From Tharpella sp964457755 (GTDB lineage Bacteria; Desulfobacterota; Anaeroferrophillalia; Anaeroferrophillales; Tharpellaceae): DNA of 33,641 nt. The translations under genes were made by a program, and so were the position numbers. This document shows, piece by piece, positions 31,200-33,641 of the stretch. How positions within the stretch are numbered: position 1 is the stretch's first letter; each line of letters starts with the position of its first letter. The DNA is taken from positions 1-33,641 of the forward strand of contig CAYWGC010000035.1 of the NCBI GenBank assembly GCA_964457755.1, given 5' to 3'. Below the pieces are notes generated by a model. The model was given only the letters and a program-made list of their open reading frames with translations. It was not told where the DNA came from and did not search any database.

Positions 31200-33272
31200 A
31201 TGAAAAAGTATTGTAAAGTCGAAGTTGCGGGCAGTGATGTTAGTTTTGAGAGCGGTAAGATCGCCAAACAAGCCAATGGCGCAGTCATGGTTCGTAAAGG
31301 TGATACCATGGTTTTAGTGACCGCGGTAGCCGCTCGCAAAGGGCGTGAGGGGATCGATTTTTTTCCTCTGACGGTTGATTATCAAGAAAAAACCTATGCC
31401 GCCGGGAAAATTCCCGGAGGCTTTTTTAAGCGTGAAGGTCGTTTGAGTGATCGTGAAACCCTGACTTCACGTCTAATTGACAGGCCTTTACGGCCCCTCT
31501 TTCCAAAAGGTTTCACTTGTGAAACCCAGATTATAGCGACCGTATTGTCGACCGATAATGTCAATGATCCGGCGATTTTGGCCTTAACTGGGGCTTCGGC
31601 TGCTCTGATGATCTCAGAGATCCCTTTTGCCGGTCCGGTTGCCGCTGTGAGGGTGGTTCGGGTCAATGGTGAAATGGTGGTTAATCCGACCTTTGCCGAG
31701 ACTGACGAGAGTGATCTTGATGTCATTATGGCCTGTAGTCGGGAAGCTGTGGTGATGGTCGAGGGTGGTGCCCGGGAAGTTGACGAGCAGGTTATGCTCG
31801 AAGCCCTGGAACTGGGTCATAACGCGGCCCAGCCCTTTCTTGATGCTCAGATTGAGATGGTCAAACAGGTTGCTATTGAAAAACGTGAAGTTGTCGCTCC
31901 GGTAATTAATAGTGATTTGGTGGCTCTGGTCGATGAGTGTTTTGGCGATCGTTTTGCCGAAGGGATCAAGGTTTCCGATAAGCTTGAGCGTCAGGACTAT
32001 TTTTCCTTTTTGAAAGGTGAAATCAGAGAGCGCCTGGCCGAATTGGAAATTCCCGACAATGATCTCGGTGAGGTTTTTGAAGAGCGTCTTGGCAGTGCTA
32101 TCCGGCGTCAGATCAGCACTCAAGGGGTACGTATCGGCAGCCGCAAGGTTGATGAGATTCGCGATATTGCCTGTGAAGTTTCACTGCTTCCCAGAACCCA
32201 TGGCTCGGCCCTGTTTACCCGGGGTGAGACCCAGGCGATTGTTACCACAACCCTGGGGACTTCGGTTGATGAACAGCGGATCGATTCTCTGCGTGGCAAC
32301 AGCTTTAATAATTTCATGCTGCACTATAACTTTCCGCCCTACAGTGTTGGTGAAGCCCGTTTTTTAAGAGGCCCCGGGCGTCGTGAAATTGGTCATGGAA
32401 CCCTGGCGCGCCGGGCTTTGCAGGCAATTTTACCAGAAGCTGATAAATTTCCTTATACGATTCGTATCGTTTCCGATATTACTGAGTCGAATGGTTCGTC
32501 CTCAATGGCATCAGTCTGCGGTGGCAGTCTCTCTTTAATGGATGCCGGGGTGCCGATTAAAGCTCCGGTTGCAGGTATTGCTATGGGTCTGGTCCAGGAA
32601 GGTGATGATTTTATCGTTTTGAGTGATATTCTCGGTGACGAGGATCATGTCGGCGATATGGACTTTAAAGTTGCCGGTACTAAAGATGGGATTACTGCCA
32701 TTCAGATGGATATTAAGATCAACGGCATCAGTCGTGAGATCATGGCTAAAGCTTTGGCTCAGGCCAAAGTCGGACGGCTCCATATTCTGGGTGAGATGGC
32801 CGCAGCTCTGACTGAGCCTCGGGCCGAACTTTCCGATTTTGCCCCGCGCATCATGACAATTCGGATTGATCCCGACAAAATCAGAGACGTGATTGGACCT
32901 GGTGGCAAAAATATCCGCGCCATTACCGAAAAATCAGGAGCCAAGATCGATATTGACGATAGCGGTGAGATCAAGATCGCGTCAGTCGATGGTCAGGCTT
33001 CAGAGATGGCGATTGCGCTGATTCGTGATTTGACGCAGGAAGCTGAAGTCGGTAAAGTTTATCTCGGCACTGTCCAGAGAATTATGGATTTTGGCGCCTT
33101 TGTGCAGATTTTTCCTGGCACCGACGGACTTTTACACATCTCGCAGATTGCTGAAGAGCGCGTAAAAGACGTCCGTGACTTTATGAAAGAGGGAGATGAA
33201 ATTATGGTCAAGGTGATTGAAGTTGATCGCCAAGGCAAGATTCGCCTCTCCCGTAAAGGTATGGATCAATAG
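31200..33272 (+). CDS. pnp: Polyribonucleotide nucleotidyltransferase (PNPase)
   Basis: 690 residues, slightly shorter than E. coli (711). Two RNase PH domains: the first (about 1-225) has DFFPLTVDYQEKTYAAGKIP and the GGFFKREGR loop; the second (about 300-540) has the FNNFMLHYNFPPYSVGE block, the phosphate-site SNGSSSMASVCGGSL, and catalytic aspartates in GDEDHVGDMDFKVAG. A KH domain contains GPGGKNIR (near 566), and a C-terminal S1 domain has GTVQRIMDFGAFVQI. The enzyme degrades RNA 3' to 5' with phosphate and also makes tails. GGAG is placed five bases before the ATG. The leader (31080-31199) has several weak stem-loops; whether RNase III processes it, as in E. coli, cannot be told. Confidence 0.95.
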   Translation: MKKYCKVEVAGSDVSFESGKIAKQANGAVMVRKGDTMVLVTAVAARKGREGIDFFPLTVDYQEKTYAAGKIPGGFFKREGRLSDRETLTSRLIDRPLRPLFPKGFTCETQIIATVLSTDNVNDPAILALTGASAALMISEIPFAGPVAAVRVVRVNGEMVVNPTFAETDESDLDVIMACSREAVVMVEGGAREVDEQVMLEALELGHNAAQPFLDAQIEMVKQVAIEKREVVAPVINSDLVALVDECFGDRFAEGIKVSDKLERQDYFSFLKGEIRERLAELEIPDNDLGEVFEERLGSAIRRQISTQGVRIGSRKVDEIRDIACEVSLLPRTHGSALFTRGETQAIVTTTLGTSVDEQRIDSLRGNSFNNFMLHYNFPPYSVGEARFLRGPGRREIGHGTLARRALQAILPEADKFPYTIRIVSDITESNGSSSMASVCGGSLSLMDAGVPIKAPVAGIAMGLVQEGDDFIVLSDILGDEDHVGDMDFKVAGTKDGITAIQMDIKINGISREIMAKALAQAKVGRLHILGEMAAALTEPRAELSDFAPRIMTIRIDPDKIRDVIGPGGKNIRAITEKSGAKIDIDDSGEIKIASVDGQASEMAIALIRDLTQEAEVGKVYLGTVQRIMDFGAFVQIFPGTDGLLHISQIAEERVKDVRDFMKEGDEIMVKVIEVDRQGKIRLSRKGMDQ

Positions 33273-33317
33273 CTTACTCTTGAACTGATATTGGTTTGTA
33301 CTCTTAGAGTATTAGAG

Positions 33318-33349
33318 AACGGCACTCCGCAAAGGGTGCCGTTTTTTTT
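33318..33349 (+). terminator. Intrinsic terminator of pnp
   Basis: AACGGCACTC (33318-33327) pairs with GGGTGCCGTT (33334-33343) around a 6-base loop. T-run at 33342-33349. It marks the end of the rimP-pnp cluster. Confidence 0.9.
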
Positions 33350-33399
33350 GTTCATTCTCAGTAACTGTTCAGCATCCTGTTGTGATTGAAACCACTACC

Positions 33400-33579
33400 G
33401 GGCGTTCAGGCGATTTCCCTCCACTTCTTACGTAAAATTTCTGTTTTTCCAGCGCTCATTATGCTGAAATTGAAGAACTCACTCGTACCTCGCTCAAACA
33501 GCTTCAATTTCGGGCGCTTCATTCGCTGGGAAAAACGACGAAATTTTACGAGACGTTCCGGGAAAGCGCCTGAACGCCC
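33400..33579. repeat. Long imperfect palindrome (about 180 bp) after pnp
   Basis: GGGCGTTCAGGCG (33400-33412) is a perfect reverse complement of 33567-33579. Further inside, CGTAAAATTTC (33431-33441) pairs with 33540-33550, GTTTTTCCAGCG (33443-33454) with CGCTGGGAAAAAC (33524-33536) with one bulge, and GAAATTGAAG (33466-33475) with 33502-33511. All arms are nested in order, so the whole element folds into one long hairpin. The gap 33273-33641 (369 bp) holds this, the pnp terminator and the possible intron start; I see no gene. A 67-codon frame through the palindrome is an artefact of it. Confidence 0.8.
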
Positions 33580-33596
33580 TCCAAGTTGAATAGTTA

Positions 33597-33641
33597 GTGC
33601 GGCCGGGCCTAGGTCGCATATTCAAGCGGGTGCGAATCCCG
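33597..33641 (+). ncRNA. Possible 5' end of a group II intron (cut by window edge)
   Basis: The sequence begins GTGCG (33597-33601), the consensus 5' end of group II introns. GCGGCC (33599-33604) pairs with GGTCGC (33612-33617) as a hairpin with one G-U pair. A second hairpin, GCGGG/CCCG with a TGCGAAT loop, runs to the window edge. Spacing and wording match the start of domain I in bacterial group II introns as I remember them. Only 45 bases are visible, so this is a tentative call. Confidence 0.45.

Noticed and set aside
31614..32123. A 169-codon reverse frame opposite pnp
   Set aside because: It is a shadow of conserved PNPase sequence with no start signal or domain.
33386..33589. A 67-codon forward frame in the pnp-downstream palindrome
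   Set aside because: It runs through the palindrome and its text follows the repeat arms; there is no ribosome-binding site and no domain.
33620..33641. T-arm-like hairpin GCGGG-TGCGAAT-CCCG at the window end, suggesting a tRNA
   Set aside because: The loop lacks the TTC of the T-loop, and the 48 bases upstream do not contain a D-arm or anticodon arm in the right places. The group II intron start explains both hairpins better.
1..33641. CRISPR arrays, complete insertion sequences, rRNA or tRNA genes, toxin-antitoxin or phage-defence systems
   Set aside because: No regularly spaced repeats, transposase frames, rRNA or tRNA signatures, or defence-type gene pairs were seen on either strand.

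Overview
The window looks like a chromosomal segment of a Gram-negative bacterium of the Desulfobacterota / former Deltaproteobacteria type. The reasons are the C-terminus of IHF-alpha, Hfq, an RND efflux pair, a DHH-CBS-CBS-poly(A)-polymerase fusion of the kind known from that group, the AmmeMemoRadiSam A and B proteins, and a rimP-to-pnp cluster with an nrnA-type gene between rbfA and truB. This is inference from gene content; no rRNA marker is present.

Layout. 1-1179: end of ihfA, a 68-residue two-helix membrane protein, a small doubtful reading frame, and a hotdog thioesterase. 1244-3705: fcl and a phosphohexomutase, overlapping by one base, for GDP-fucose/GDP-mannose sugar supply. 3727-6254: a near-consensus sigma-70 promoter, a one-helix coiled-coil protein of unknown function, and two SPOUT RNA 2'-O-methyltransferases (RlmB and TrmJ types) flanking a small reverse-strand gene. 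6257-8290 (reverse): a MoxR-type AAA+ ATPase followed by a VWA protein. 8526-14115 (forward): hfq, xerD, the 894-residue DHH/CBS/tRNA-nucleotidyltransferase fusion and a hybrid histidine kinase; from xerD on, each start overlaps the previous stop. 14231-19054: Nudix hydrolase, a cloverleaf-like intergenic repeat, then an RND adaptor and pump with no outer-membrane channel gene. 19325-22643: a truncated PhnD-like protein, an HDOD protein with a GAF-like C-terminus, Memo and AMMECR1.

22815-33272: the translation/RNA cluster rimP-nusA-ylxR-infB-(palindrome)-rbfA-nrnA-truB-rpsO-pnp, with terminators before rimP, after rpsO and after pnp. It combines ribosome maturation (RimP, RbfA), transcription elongation (NusA), initiation (IF-2), tRNA modification (TruB) and RNA turnover (NrnA, PNPase).

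33273-33641 has no credible gene. It holds the pnp terminator, a palindrome of about 180 bp, and at the very edge a GTGCG start with two hairpins that resembles the 5' end of a group II intron.

The most unusual layer is non-coding: at least five different large inverted-repeat elements lie in intergenic gaps (14704-14775, 19193-19273, 21963-22039, 28123-28255, 33400-33579). I see no complete insertion sequence, tRNA, rRNA or CRISPR array, and no convincing new multi-gene system. The best candidates for follow-up are the intergenic palindromes, the possible intron edge, the PhnD remnant in front of the HDOD gene, and the small uncharacterised proteins.
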